Shown: positions 49,785 to 62,772 of the stretch, in pieces | How the letters are laid out: each line of letters starts with the position of its first letter | How positions within the stretch are numbered: the stretch's first letter is position 1 | Assembly (NCBI RefSeq): GCF_014851395.1 | Contig: NW_024040817.1 | Location: 28,446,976-28,510,975 of the forward strand | From: Micropterus salmoides | Taxonomy: Eukaryota; Chordata; Actinopteri; Centrarchiformes; Centrarchidae | Length of the DNA: 64,000 nucleotides | Direction of reading: 5' to 3' | The notes under the pieces: generated by a model | Databases searched by the model: none | What the model was told of the DNA's origin: nothing | What the model saw: the letters and a program-made list of their open reading frames with translations, nothing else | Translations under genes and position numbers: made by a program

Positions 49785-50240
49785 CTCTGGATATGACGCT
49801 GAGCACATGCACTCAACTTCTTTGGTCACCTTCTTTTACATGGAGGAGCGCAAGGTCTCTAACATCCACCAGCTCCGTGATGTCTATATGGAGGAGTTGA
49901 AGAGGACTCCAGTGGCAACCTGTGAAACTCTGGTGAACTCCATGCCCAAGAGCGTTAAGGCAGTGCTGGATGGTGGCCACACAAAATATTGACACTTTGG
50001 GCCCAATTTGGACATTTTCATTTAGGGGTGTACTCACTTTTGTTGCCAGCGGTTTAGACATTAATGGCTGTGTGATGTGTTATTTTGAGGGGACAGCAAA
50101 TTTACACTGTTATACAAGCTGCACACTCACTACTTTACATTGTAGCAAAGTGTCATTTCTTCAGTGTTGTCACATGAAAAGATATAATCAAATATTTACA
50201 AATATGTGAGGGGTGTACTCACTTTTGTGAGTCTGTATGT
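49785..50240 (+). mobile_element. internally deleted Tc1-like transposon relic
   Basis: The start GACGCTGAGCACATGCACTC is a known phrase of a fish Tc1 family. It jumps directly to the C-terminal end of a Tc1 transposase reading (HQLRDVYMEELKRTPVATC, then SMPKSVKAVL and a stop at 49990). The 3' region carries GGGGTGTACTCACTTTTGT twice, at about 50025 and 50211, the terminal repeat words of that family. Most of the transposase, including all three catalytic acids, is deleted. Confidence 0.75.
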
Positions 50241-52844
50241 CACCTGAGCTTTTCTGCCAGCCCTGTGCGTCTCATACAGACGATAAAGAGCAAGAGTCAT
50301 GACAAAACATATTTGTAGACCTGGGAATGAGAACGGAATGAAATGAGGAACAGCAAGATTACTTTCCTTCGGGTTGGCTTTTCTGGGCTTTGTCTGCTAT
50401 TCACAACATGAGAACAAAAAAACTACATGCTTCAGTGGTAAACACATATTGTCCCCATCGTCATTATAAGGGTAAAGAGGTGTCATCATCTCTGTAATGT
50501 TACTGCTTGAACCGCTTTTGTTAGCAGCAGGTTGTTTGTTTGTACAGCATTTTACTTCTTGCTTTCTTTCTTCTTTTTCTTAAACTACCCTCTGTCTTGC
50601 CATAAGTTCCCTAAATATTTCCCTCATTGATATCACAAAAGTTTTATCATCATTGAGTTCCATTTTTGTTGTGCAAGCTACCACCAGCAGCAGCATGAAA
50701 GTGATTTTTTAAAATAAACCTCTGATAAATTGATTGGACACTCCCTGGTCAGCACCAAACCCCAATATTAAATATCATGCTGCTTAAAAGCCAGATATTT
50801 CAGACATTGCAGCTTTTTAGTCTCTTTAACTCTTTACTTTGGTTTGCCAGCCCTCAGCTTAACTGTTTTGGTTCATTCTTACCAATATCATCAATTGAGT
50901 TTCCAGCTGCAACAGGCATTGGTTTTCAGTGAGGAAGCTCAGATAAACCTACTGTACGCTACCTGCCCAGCACACAAAATGACAAAACAGTAAGTGATTA
51001 GTTGATCAAAAGAAGAACATTAGCTTCCTAAGAACCAGGTATTTTCCCCAGTAGTTGATGGAGAAAAAAACAGAGTTAAGAGGAGAGTAAATATTGGACG
51101 TATAAAATTCCAACACAATTCCAAATGAATGCTAATGTTGCTGCATGTTTGCCAGATATTCAAAAAGACAACTGTATTCTAACATTTTAGCAATAACAAC
51201 TTTATGAAGTCATAGTACGTCAGATGTCGTATGTTCTGCTCGTTCTGCTCCCAACAAGCATGTTGGCCCAAGTGGTCCAGAAAATCAATTAATGCAGCTT
51301 TATGTCACTGCATTTAAAAATTTTTTTTACAATGGCTAATTTACAGTCTGACCAAGCGACAACGGTTGAAATACATATACAGTGATGATTTTTCCCTAAA
51401 ATAAATAAATAAATGACCTCTGAGCTCTAAGTTACCTCTGGTAATGTCTGTGTATGAATCTAATAAAATAACTGAATAATTAAATTTTTAAAGTCATTAA
51501 TATCCAATGCAACATGTTTTAATAATTACAGAGGCTCTCATGTAAACCATACTGTTTTGAACTCCTCATTTTTAAAACAACAAACAGGGCTACATGACAT
51601 ATCCCCATTTTTGCAGCTTAAAACATTGACCTCATGCATTATGACTTTTGTTTGTCTAAACACGCCTATGTCTAAAAAGGGAGATTATCGTACTGTAAAG
51701 AAGCCAAGAATCTAGAAACTCTTGAATCAACTGTTTGAAACACTGCACTTCAGTAGTATAATTTTTTAACAAGTTTTTCCCCCAGCTGTCTAACTGGCAG
51801 TTGTCTGTTTCACATATGTGCAGCTTATGAGGGAAGCGGGGCTCCCCTCTCACCATACGCTCTTAGGAATGTCAACACAAATTTGGTTGCTTCGGGCTAA
51901 AAGAGTCTGCCATGTTTAATGAGTTCCTTCGGAAGAACAGATAAATGTTTATGGAGAACTGCCATGGTTAACATAGCCGATCTCCCCTTCCCTGTCTGCT
52001 GTGCGTGGCCATGAAAACACTGCGCTCTTACCACCTTAATGAGTGGGGTCTTTGTCAGACTTTTCATCACCTTTTACTTCACTTCTTGGCACAGATAACA
52101 TCTCAACAGAATCTGTGACCAACTCTCATTTAGAGGCCTTCTGCAAAAGCCAGCGCCAAAGTCAAGATCAAGGACAAGAATAGGAACATTTCCAGAACTT
52201 TATCATGTCTTCATTACTGGCGTCAGCTAACGTTCAAGCGACATGAGTTTTAAATGCTTGGAAGCCCATAATTAATATTGTACTTCACTTATGCTTAAAT
52301 CTCTGATATATTCTGTGCTTTCGGCAGAATATCTTCTTTCAGGGTACAAAAGTAGTTTGAAGAGCAAGTTAAGACCATCAACAAATCTTGATTTTCTGAA
52401 ATCCAGTGGTCTAACTTCTGACTTGCTGCAGTGAGGTAGAAGTGTTCTCCAAGGTGTGGTCAGTACACTGTGACATCACAGTGATGCTGACTGGAAGCGT
52501 TGAAATTTCAGCCTGGAATCAAGTTCCTCTTAAAACTTTCTGATCCAGAGACTCAAATTCCCAACTATTATCTAGACCATATCATCCCTTTAAAACTGCT
52601 ATCTGTCTACAACCCAGGGTAAGTTCATGCTTTACACTACTCAGCTTTGGTATTAATTGGTCAACATACATTTCTACACTAGTATTATATGGTTACTGTA
52701 GGGTAATTATAATATTAGTATAGCCTCAAAGTAGTTACTCGTGACCAAAGAAATAAAAGAGGGTTGATCTATATTCCGGCTCTCACCAGTGGTTTTGAGG
52801 AAACAAAGACACTGTGGATGACTCACCCTTGGTTGTGAAGGGGA
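50241..52844. other. gene-free stretch
   Basis: AT-rich DNA with no recognised exon, RNA gene or element. The short ORF at 51656-51856 has no domain. Confidence 0.5.
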
Positions 52845-53145
52845 AGAGCCTAGACGTCTGGAGGGAGCTTGGAGTAGAACTGCTGCTTCTTTGTGTGGAA
52901 CGTAGCCAAAGGTTCAGGCTTCTGATTAGGATACCAACTGGAGGCCTTCCTAGAGGTAGTAGAGGTAGTCTCGACACACTCATCTGGAAGGTCCCAGACA
53001 GACCCAGAACATGCTTTAAGGGTTCCACATCTCACTATGGCCTCAGGATCCCCCATAAAGCACTTGAAAAAGTGGCAGTAGAGCAGGCCATGTAGGCTGC
53101 TTTGCCATCGTGACCCGAAGCTGAATAAGTGGAACAAAACTGATG
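52845..53145 (+). mobile_element. RTE/Rex3-like LINE C-terminal relic
   Basis: The nucleotide sequence follows the 3' coding end of an abundant fish RTE-type LINE: GTCTGGAGGGAGCTTGGAGT, CTTCTGATTAGGATACCAAC, AGACCCAGAACATGCTTTAA and GACCCGAAGCTGAATAAG. In the family these encode the region after the reverse transcriptase (...RWLGHLIRMP..GRPRTRW.). The reading frame is broken in several places. Confidence 0.65.
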
Positions 53146-53849
53146 GGTGGACTCTGCTTCATTCATTCTGCCATGTTGTATCGATAGTGCAAACACTCCA
53201 GTGGTGAGTGAAAGTCTGTAATGGATGTGTTGAAATGGATGCTATGAATGTCTGGTATAGACTGGGTCACCAGCTGCTGTGACCAAGCTGACTACAAATG
53301 CTGCCAAAACAACAAACTAGCTAGTACGGGGTTTTTGATATTCAAAACATAGGTTTTTCAGAAATTCTTCTCAATGTCAGGACTCCATGCTTGAAAATTC
53401 TGAATCTCCTTCTGTGCCGTCTTCATTTTCCAAATTGCTGCTTTGTCATTGTGTTGATTAAAGATGTTTTCTGGGTGACAAAAGATTTATCAATACAAAT
53501 GAATGTGATTCATAATTCAGGAATAATCCCTCAGAGAGTTTAGAGAATAGTAGTGGTGAAAATCGGAAGATCACAAGGGATCACAGAGCAGGATTCCTGA
53601 TGACACACACTTGGACAGACTGTGATGAATACCAGAGGGTGAGGGTTGAAGGTCATTTCACATGAAATGAAAGCTGACAGCAGCTCAAATAGCAGCTGAA
53701 CATTCTGACAGCAACAAGATGATCATGTGACAGAGAACATAGCAAAATTAGATCTATTGAATTGACCTTGGAATTGCATCCCTATTCTTTGCAGATAATG
53801 TGGTACTGTTTGTTTTTTGTTTCATCAGACATTGACCTTCAGCACACAC

Positions 53850-53965
53850 TGGGGTGGTTTGCAGCCGAATAGGCTGACACCTCCAAGTCTGAGGCCATGA
53901 GCTCTCTCCATTGGGTGGCTGGGCTAACCCTTAAGGCCAATATATACTTGGATGGATGATAGATG
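53850..53965 (+). mobile_element. RTE/Rex3-like LINE fragment
   Basis: TGGTTTGCAGCCGAATAGGCTG, CCTCCAAGTCTGAGGCCATGA and TGGGTGGCTGGGCTAACCC are phrases of the same LINE family as 52845-53145. It ends with TTGGATGGATGATAG, the typical GATG-type tail. Non-coding relic with internal deletion. Confidence 0.6.
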
Positions 53966-54509
53966 AACTGACAAAGGGAAACACCAACAGCAATTGAGTC
54001 TGAAGTAGGAAAAAAAAAAATACATAAATAACCCCAGACTCCCACAGGCGGCGTATGTGCTATGTTATGGCAGCGCCACGGTTTTGTCCCTTCCTCAGCC
54101 CTGCAACTCAGACTGGAAGTGTTTCAGCAGCTGAGCGTTTAGCCTGCAGGGCTGAATTTCCCAAATGGAGCATTTCAGAATAAGAACATTTTGCCTGCCT
54201 GATTTTGCTGAATTGTTTAGATTTAGATAATTTGGTAAGTTGTCCTTGATTTTTGTGCTTCTACCCTGGTTGAGAAGGCTACATAGTTAAATTGTTTCGT
54301 TTTTTTGTTGTGTTTATTGTTGATATACTGTCGGGACAAGGTATTTTATTTTGAAAATCAACCGGATTCTTTATGCCATTTGTGTCTGACTTCGGCTGTC
54401 ATCTGCTCTGTGCTGTTTGACGCGTCTTCCGTCAAAAAAAGGCCGACTGCCTATTCTCCAAGCAGCGCAGCGGAGAGCCACTTCTGGGCACTTCTGGTGT
54501 AATAAAAAA

Positions 54510-54570
54510 AAGCACTTTGTAACTTGTTTTTGAAAAGTGCTCTACAAATAAAGATTATTATTATTATTAT
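54510..54570 (+). mobile_element. L2-type LINE 3' tail
   Basis: CTTGTTTTTGAAAAGTGCTCTACAAATAAAGATTATTATTATTA at about 54521-54565 matches the usual AAGTGCTATAAATAAA-plus-ATT-repeat tail of fish L2 LINEs. Only the tail is present. Confidence 0.6.
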
Positions 54571-55084
54571 AATACAATAACAACGATTAGGTACAGCAGC
54601 CGTAATGCAAGGATTATATTTCCATGTCCGCAAGTACGCGAGGGTCCACTAGGGATCGTTTTCCTGCTCAGTCTTTAAGTAAATGGGTGACCTATCTCCA
54701 CACTTTGAGGTCCTGGCCCGGGCAGGCTTCTAGAAGTTGGCCAATTAGAAGAAAGTGGGATTATAGGGAGGGGTCCTTAAAGAGACAGGAGCTAAAACTG
54801 AGTACTCAGACAGAGGGTGAATAAAGGTGCTGAAGCAATGGACAGTATGGAAAAATAATGTGTTTTTTGATCATTAAAGCAAAAACATTTTCTAGTAGAC
54901 ACCCAAAATATGTATGAACGTGAAATGAGCATAATATGGGACCTTAAAATGTATGCTATCATTCAGCTGAGTATAGTCACTTTTGTCGAAGATATTTTAT
55001 TTCAGATGTTTATTGGTCAAGTACACTGACCAATAAACCAATAAACAAAACTGTTACAAAATTTAGCTGGTGTCAAGAAATTGT

Positions 55085-55295
55085 TACAGCCACATCATCC
55101 ATCGTCAACTGCTTATTCAGGCATCAGGTGAAAGGCAGGGTACACCACACATAGACAAACAACCAAGGACAATTTAGGGTCACCAATTAACCTAGTCCAC
55201 ATGTCTTTGGATGGTGACACCCAGAGAGAACCCACGACCTTCTTGCTGAGAGGCAACAGTGCTAACCACTGCACCACTGTTCCACCCAGCATAGG
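55085..55295. mobile_element. dispersed fish repeat, copy 1
   Basis: Contains CATCCATCGTCAACTGCTTATTC, GGTGAAAGGCAGGGTACACC and GGACAATTTAGGGTCACCAATTAACC. It ends GCTAACCACTGCACCACTGTTCC. These are consecutive pieces of a very abundant repeat of teleost genomes; a second partial copy lies at 61500-61625. Confidence 0.6.
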
Positions 55296-55419
55296 ACATG
55301 TATTTCATAATTTATCAAAATCAGGACATTTCATGTATAATCATATATAATTTACATAGTTTGTAATATATTATCAGTGTGTTTTCTTGCGAAATCTGCT
55401 CTCAACACGCAGAGATAAT

Positions 55420-55665
55420 TTAGACTCAGAAAATAGCCGGCCACGCTCCCAGGCCATGAGTTTTCTCTGTTGGGTGGCTGGGCTAACCCCTGGAGATGGG
55501 GTAAGGAACTCAGACATCCAGAGAGAGCTGGGATTAGAGCTGGTACTTCGTCGCTTTGAGCCAGTTGGAGGTTTTTCAATTTGTAATCTGTAGGAGACCC
55601 TGGGTTAAGACCAGAAAATGCTGGAGAGAGTGTATAGGCCTATCTTACTTGGATGGATGAATTGA
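55420..55665 (+). mobile_element. RTE/Rex3-like LINE fragment
   Basis: GGCCATGAGTTTTCTCTGTTGGGTGGCTGGGC, GGGGTAAGGAACTCAGACATCC and GAGAGAGCTGGGATTAGAGCTG follow the order of the family's last coding region. GGATGGATGAATTGAC near 55650 is its tail. Same family as 52845-53145 and 53850-53965. The frame is broken. Confidence 0.65.
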
Positions 55666-55782
55666 CAAAGGGAAATATCAACAGAAACTGAGTGTGAAGC
55701 AGGAAAAGAAAAGACATAAATAAGAGAAAGATAGTATTATGTAGCCTAGTGGAAATTACTATTCACAGTAAACAGTAAACAT

Positions 55783-56490
55783 TCATTTATGGAACATATC
55801 ACTTCCCTTCCATAATGTTTTAACAGAATGACCTGTGATGTGGCGGGGTGGTTCACTGTGACAGGATGGGATGGACAAACTGTTTATCCGGGACAGGGAT
55901 TGCTTTGTGTGAAGGGATGGCAGAGCCAGGCAGCGTTCGTTGGAGGAGCGTAGTGGCCGAGAAGGAACGTAAACTTGTATTATGGAGTTTAGGTAGATGG
56001 ATGCAGACCCAGTAGTCACTCTGTATGCAAGCATTAGTGACTTGAATTTGATTCGGGAGGCCACGGGGAGCCAGAGGAGGCCGGTGAGTAACGGAGTGAC
56101 ATGAATCCTTTTGGGCTGATCAAAAACCAGACGTGCTGCTGCGTTCTGAACTATTTGTAGGGGTTTCACTGCACAAGCTGAAAGACCTGCTAGGAGGGCA
56201 TTGCAATAGTCGAGGCGAGAGATAACCATGGCCTGTATCAAGCTGGGTGGCATACTGAGTGAGGTAGGGCCTGATTTTTCTTGTTGTATAGAGCAAAGAG
56301 ACATAACCGAGAGACAGCAGCAACATGGTCTGAAAAGGACAGCTGGTCATCAATCATGACACCCAAGTTTCTCACCACCCTGGTTGGAGTGATGGTTGAG
56401 GAGCCAATTTGTAGTTTGATGTTATGGTGGATGGACTGCTTGGCAGGAATGACCAAGTGTTCAGTCAGAAATGTTAAAGCCATCAGGAGA
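55783..56490 (-). pseudogene. L2/Maui-like LINE reverse-transcriptase C-terminal relic
   Basis: Two minus-strand readings in different frames join around 56290. The first has RNLGVMIDDQLSFSDHVAAV, the second VISRLDYCNALLAGLSACAV, IVQNAAARLVFDQPKRIHVT and LPVASRIKFKSLMLAYRV. These are the region following the reverse-transcriptase palm in L2-clade LINEs. Frame changes and loss of the catalytic YADD part make it a pseudogene. Confidence 0.8.
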
Positions 56491-56599
56491 GCAAGACCTC
56501 TTAAAAATTCATCAAATGTGCAGATGAAATGTCAGCTACAGGAGGTTACTGTTTTTCTCTTTGAAGCCCCATTTTTAGCCAATACTTGTTTAACCATGT

Positions 56600-58470
56600 A
56601 ACCATGCCGAATTAGCTATTAGCATTCCTGTAGTATCACTGGATTACTTTGATACTGAAGGAAACTTGAAACTTGAAAATTGATTCTCAGGCAAATTCTG
56701 AAGCTCCTTTTTTATGATTTCTCAGCAGGTCTATGGACACTAATTTACAATGGACAACTAACAGTGTGTAAGTCACATTGCAGGATATCATGTTGTTTAG
56801 AGGTCATACACATTTCATTCAAAGCACTCATTAATGCACCTTTTAGTCAACACCTCTTGCGGATGCTTAGCAAGTTCAGTTTTTTTTATATTTCAGTGGA
56901 TGTATTTACTGGAGTGAGTTACTGAAGTTCAGTCGAATTCTGAAATTCCTCCAGACAGGGAACAAGGAAATGGTCGATTTGTCACATGTCCAAAGCATCA
57001 AAAAAGATTCTGGAGAGTTTCAACTGCTCTGAGAAGATTCATACATATTCGTACTTCATTCCACAAATCAAATGTTGACTTAATACCATTACATACTTAC
57101 TTGTGTCTCTTTGATCTGTGAAGTGTTTGGTCTGGCTGTAATTTGTTTCTGTATTTGTTCATATTCAGATGCAGGCTTTTAGCTGGAAGATGGAAATTGT
57201 GCAGCACCTGGAGGCCACGTGTTGACTGGAGCATGAAAGAGTGTTTGTTGAAGAACACATGACACTGCTAATGAATAGATGAGAGAAAACAAATTTAGAT
57301 TTCAGTTCCAGGTGCTACTGGACAACGTTTTTCTTTTTCATCAACTTTCAGATCCCTGCCTTTTTCCATACAGTGTAACAAAATCACTGTGTCAGGTTTT
57401 TTGTGGTACAATTAGTATAAACTGTACAGCATGGACTGGCATTGCCTCGCTCTCCTCCCACCAACTGTTCAGCTTCTAACACTGTGTGGGGTCTGCCAGC
57501 ATGAAACCCGCTGAATGAATGGGAGGTTGAACGTGTAGGTGAAAATGTACTTTCTTTCCGTACAGTGAGAAATCACACGAAGCTTGACTTGCACAGCAAA
57601 TTAATTGATTTTGCTTTATAGGCGGGTTGTGAGCGATTGCTTGTACAGACTGAACAAATAAGCAAACATTTAAGCACAAGGTAAAGACCAGGTGGAATAA
57701 ATGAGGTAATCTGACAGGAATCAGGGAATTAAACCAATGGAGAACAGACAGACAGAAACCAAGCATGAATCAAACAACAGACAACAACAGACCAAGGCAC
57801 AGATATAGGATCATGACATTTATTTACCACACATAGTTTTTGGCAACTGCAAATTGTAAGACATTGAAAATTCATAATGGCTACTTTTTTTTTCAAAATG
57901 GTGGCCATGATCAGCATAAAAATTGTACTTACAATAAATTCGCATAGACTTATATGGATGATCTTGGTGTGAAACAATAAATTTGTTATGATGCAGAATG
58001 AATTGCTCAGAAGGTTTCTTGTCTCAAAGTTCAAGATTGGCACCATATTTTTCAAGATGCCAGCAAGGCAAGCATAAAATATTATCTTTTTTATTCTTTG
58101 TTATTACAAGAAAGCACAGACTATTACAATAAGCTCAAAAATCACAAGGTCTGCAAAGTTACGATGGAAGTGGATAATTCAACAGAGTGGATGTCAAAAC
58201 AAAGCCAGGACACACTGGTGGCACCACACTCAGTGTAGGGCAATTCTCATATCTGACCCTAGTTTTATCCCATACAATGTGTGCCCGTGCGGTAAAAGGT
58301 GCTAAAAGGATAGCCCTTAGACCATTACTGCAAAAAGGTGTGTAAAAAATAGCTTAATATTTTATTATTGCATTAACCTAAATCCTTGATAGTGTCTGTG
58401 TATCACACAAAAGGCTGGTGACATTCACAGCATATTGTTAACTGTTATCAATGTTTTGTCTTGTGTGAGA
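56600..58470. other. gene-free stretch
   Basis: AT-rich DNA without recognised exons or clear elements. ORFs at 57476-57766 and 57729-58055 (minus) show no domain. Confidence 0.45.
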
Positions 58471-58472
58471 AA

Positions 58473-58983
58473 ATGTCGAAAGCTTTTAACTTGGATCTTG
58501 ATGGTCAAGTACCATCAACTTCTTGCCCTGCCAGGACTGACTGGAAGCTCTGTATTATATGCTAAGAACCCAAGGCAGAGGTGCTGATGTGTTCTTTTGC
58601 AGTCCAAACGACCAGACAAGAGGAGTGGATACAGTTCACTTGCAGAGCATTTCATTCAGTTCAACGACCTTGGCCAGCTCCCTTCAACATTCCAACTTTA
58701 CAGACTGTATGAGGGCCAAGGTACTGAGGCAGCCATGGTTGTAAACAAAGCTCAATACCATCAAAAATGCAGGTTGGAGTGCAATGGAACCAAGCTGCAT
58801 GAGTGCAAAAAGCAAGCACTGGTAACAGGTGGTGAAAATCCTGACACACAGATGAAATGCAAGCGCACAAGGTCACAACCATCAGATAAAACTTCTAAAA
58901 TGAGGCAAGGCATCTGCTTCTTCTGCAGCCAGCCTGCTGACCACGATGGTCTTCATGATGCTGCAACATTTCAGTTGGATTAA
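58473..58983 (+). pseudogene. broken member of a repeated cysteine-rich ORF family
   Basis: Starting at ATG 58473 the reading gives MSKAFNLDLDGQVPSTS and DWKLCIIC. It then meets a TAA (58561), after which EPKAEVLMC follows in the same frame. A frame change then leads into the open stretch 58597-58983 with SKRPDKRSGYSSLAEHFIQ, YHQKCRLECN and GICFFCSQPADHDGLHDA. The Cys and His spacing suggests zinc binding (C-x2-C; H-x3-C; C-x2-C...H). I recall this protein type as a multi-copy uncharacterised family in fish, probably carried by transposable elements, but cannot name it. The stop codon and frameshift make this copy dead. Confidence 0.5.
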
Positions 58984-61499
58984 TAAGTGGGCACCAGTGC
59001 AACTATTATGATATATTATGACAACTACTATGAAATTTCCGTGGCACATGTATCATGTCCAGACGTACAAAAAAGCCTCTTGGAGTGATGCCCTCAACCC
59101 ATCAGGAAGTTGGCCATTGTGGATTTAATGATTATTATTGGCCACTTACAGGCTCTGTACTTTACCAAACTCCTCCTAGACAATTAATCAGATCAATTTC
59201 AAATTTTCACTGTGCAATGAAAAGATATTGGTGATGAAAAGTTGTGCAAACGGAGAATTTTCACTGAAGGTCATGACCATGCTAATAATGGCAGTGATGT
59301 TAAAAAGGCTGTCATCTTGAATTTTCAGTAACTTGCATGTATTGTCCAAATGGAAGTTGACAAGAACTATGTATGCTACATAAATTCAACTAATTATATC
59401 CTTTTTTTTAAAACCTGTACTGCCCAGCAGCCTGGTATAGAGTATAATAACCTGGATACCATATTGTGCCAGACAGATTTTACTTTAACAAGAGAGTATT
59501 AATATACTCCTTTGTCTGTTTTATTATTTATTTAATTATGTATTGATTTGTCAGTGGGCCAGACAGGGGGCCAGACACGGGGATGGGGGGGCACAAACAG
59601 ACAGCACAGAGACAGAGAAGGGGGATGGAAGGTGGGGACAACAGGGAAAAGCAGTGGGAAACACCAATTGCAGAAAGCAACGAAACCTGCAATAGAACAG
59701 AGAGGGGGGCTTTGGGAGGAGAAAAACAACAAACACACACAAACAATAAAAATAATAATAATAGTAAAAGACAACCAGCCGAACAGCAGCAATAAACAGC
59801 TGACATAGAATGACAACTAAGAGAAAAATGAATATATAATTTGATGCTTTCATCACAAAGTGCACAGTTCTTCTGCTAAGCTTCCATACTATTACAATTC
59901 ATGTGGCATATGTCTTATTGTTATCCATTAGACAGTATGTTCATGTGTGTAGCCATTTGTGCAATCGGTAATGGTCAAATACATTTGATTTTTTTTTGTC
60001 ACAAATGCTTTTGTTTTTGCAGTGTGTGAACTATAAAGAAAGAGAACAAACTGCTGAGCTAGTTTTTGTCTTTGGGAGGAAGGCTTCAAATGGACCTGAG
60101 CTTTGGTCAGGCCTGCCGTGCAAGCCCAACCAAGAACCAGAAAATAAGAGGCCTAAAATAGAGCAAAGGACTACAATTCTGTCAATGAGCCGTGTTGTGC
60201 AAGTAAAAATAATCCAGTGGGAAAATATAATCAAAGGGCTCTCCACTCCTTATCCGCATTTGACTCCATTCAAGTCAAATAAAGTAACTGAAAGAGGAAG
60301 GCGTTGGATTTCACACATTGTTTGCAATACTATTAGTAGAAAGTGGCTCAGAATGGACAGTTGACATATTGCAGGAAAAGAAGGAATTCTTTCAAGCCAA
60401 GCTGAGCACTGAAGGAAAGTATAATGAACTCTGAAAATCTGCTATTTAAACCTAATAAATCAAAAAATTATCTCTTGACAATTTCCCTCCTTGGAGGGAC
60501 AATGTGTAGGAGTCTGGTCAAAAAACACAAAGCAGTCTGACATTGAAACAGCAGGACAGAAAGTACAGTAAGGGAGTTGTGGCCGAGGTGGTGGATGGGC
60601 AGATACATTGGCCTTTAATTCACGTCTTTTACAGGGAACACACTGTCAGTCAAGTTTTAATGTCTAGCTAAAGGTTTTGTCGATTCACTATAACCAAAAC
60701 CTCTCCCTAACCCCTGCCAAAATTGTTTTAGGTGCCTGAGCATAACCATAGCCTCGCCCGAGCCATAAATATAGTTGTTTTAGTTGCCCAACCTTAACCC
60801 AAACCTTTGCCAGAGTTATTTTACTTGTCTGAACTTTGGATTTCACTGTCAACAGGCATCCTACTTGGTGCCCCAAAGTTTTCAATAATAAATCATAAAA
60901 TAAGATTAACTTATTACATTAATACATTATGAGAAATTTTTAAGTCAATTTATAAAAGCTTTTTCATCCTTCTTATTTTCATTAATAATAGCTTGATAGT
61001 AGTTTTTATATATAATTAGATACAGTTTTATTTGAATTCTGTCATTCTCAATAACAGGTTAATTTCTGTATATATTCACTTTTCATGACTTTAAACTTTC
61101 ATGATTTTCATGGTGTTCTCTCTCCCCTCTCTCTCTCCTGTCATCCAACTAGAAATAAAATACAGAAAAGGTATTGGTATTGGTATCTGCAATACCAGCC
61201 TGGGTATTCACTTGTAGGATTGTGACGGAGGTAAGTGGTATCCAGGGCTGGCCCTGGATCTTCGGGGGCCCTAATCAAAATTTTGTTGGAGGCCCCTCTG
61301 ACTGTTGTGCTTTTTCACAATACAAGGCAGAGAAACAACAGCTCTTCTTTTTAAATTAGACCTGACAAATCTATAAATTCTTAAACCTGCCATGTTTATT
61401 GTGTAGCACTAAAATACCAAAGCAAATGTCTTAAACCTACTTGGCAATGAAGCTGATTGTGATGAAAAACAATAACAAGACAATACTCTATATTATTAT
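58984..61499. other. gene-free stretch
   Basis: No exon recognised. 59530-59760 is a G- and A-rich low-complexity tract that generates overlapping long ORFs on both strands. 60690-60830 is a degenerate dispersed repeat with CCTAACCC words. A reading at 60020-60364 could be a further relic of the element at 58473, but shows no domain. AGGGCTGGCCCTGGATC near 61244 resembles one end of a hAT-type MITE. Confidence 0.4.
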
Positions 61500-61625
61500 A
61501 TAGATATTATTATCCATCCATCGTCTACCACTTATCCTGCATACAGGGTCGCGGGGGGCTGGAGCCAATCCCAGCTGACATCGGGCGAAAGGCAGGGTAC
61601 ACCCCTGGACAGGTTGCCAGTCTCT
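61500..61625. mobile_element. dispersed fish repeat, copy 2
   Basis: ATCCATCCATCGTCTACCAC, GGGTCGCGGGGGGCTGGAGCC and GGGCGAAAGGCAGGGTACACC are the head of the same abundant repeat as at 55085-55295, here better preserved but truncated. Confidence 0.65.
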
Positions 61626-62772
61626 ATCAACCTGTGCTGGTCCCCTGCTCACCACATCAACATGGAACTGGTCATTAAGGACTGATGGCCAGTCAGCTGG
61701 ATCCTCTGGAAACTGAAGAGACAGGTCTGGTAGTAAGCACCATGGTACTGGTCTCCACTTCACTAGGCACAGGTAGACCTATGAAGAAGATTAACACATA
61801 AAATAATTAATTATTTATTATAAGTAACAGTTGACATGTTCATACATTGGGTGTTCCTGAATAATTGTTCATTTATTGTTGATGTAGGCCTACAATTACC
61901 AGCGTTGACAGCTTCTTGGTTGATGCCAATGATTGAGGTAGTGGTGGAGGTTGGACCTGCTATGAAGTAATAAAATATATTGATGCCATCTACTTTTAAA
62001 AAGTGACTTTAGTCTTTTCAACACTAGCACTTTGAAGGAGGCACCATAATGTTGCACCAGAATCAGTCCTTTAAAACAGCTACTACACACTCCCCATATG
62101 ACAGATTTGATTTATGAGCGAAGGACAGGGCATCTCTATAGGTTTAACTAAAACACATAACTTACCAGCAGTGTCAGCTTCTTGGGTGACATGACCATGT
62201 TCTACACCAGGACTAGAGCTGGTTGATGGACCTGCAGTGAAATAAAGAAATTTATTAACTTTGACTTAAATTCTAAAATGCAGGTTATCATTTATACTCA
62301 ACAGTAGGAGCTGAGTTTACTGACACCTGTGACCATCTTCCAACCATGTTCTTTAAAGTGCTCCTGAAATGGGATTGGTAAGAGTAAGGTATTGTTAGCC
62401 CTTCAGTGTAGGGGCCAAACTGGGCATATGTTGCATTGTCCTGTTAAATGCTTTATAACACCAGATGTGAACACCTCAGCTCCAAGGATAATGTTGGATA
62501 GATTAGATAGTGATGGCTTAAATTGAATAAATATTAATCAACTGACTTTGATAATCCGATTTAATCCTATACTATGGTATAACACCAATACTATAAAGTT
62601 AGTGATTTTGTACAGTTTGTAAAAGTTGTGATGCTAATCGCGGTTAGCATCTTAGCAAGTAACGCGTTAGCATTGTTAATATCAGCGTGGCTAACTAAGG
62701 CTAATGTAAGACGTTTAGTGCAGATTATCTAAAAATACAGACATTGGAAAATGGAGCCAGTGGGTTTACATA
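61626..62772. other. gene-free stretch
   Basis: No exon recognised. Two short similar segments with TTGATGCCAATG/TTGGGTGACATGACC and GGTTGGACCTGC/GGTTGATGGACCTGC (about 61895-61965 and 62170-62240) look like diverged tandem copies of a roughly 280-bp unit. Function unknown. Confidence 0.35.

Noticed and set aside
59528..59865. Several overlapping ORFs on both strands
   Set aside because: They lie in a purine-rich low-complexity tract and have no motif; one strand gives poly-Leu/Cys, the other Gly/Asn/Lys-rich readings.
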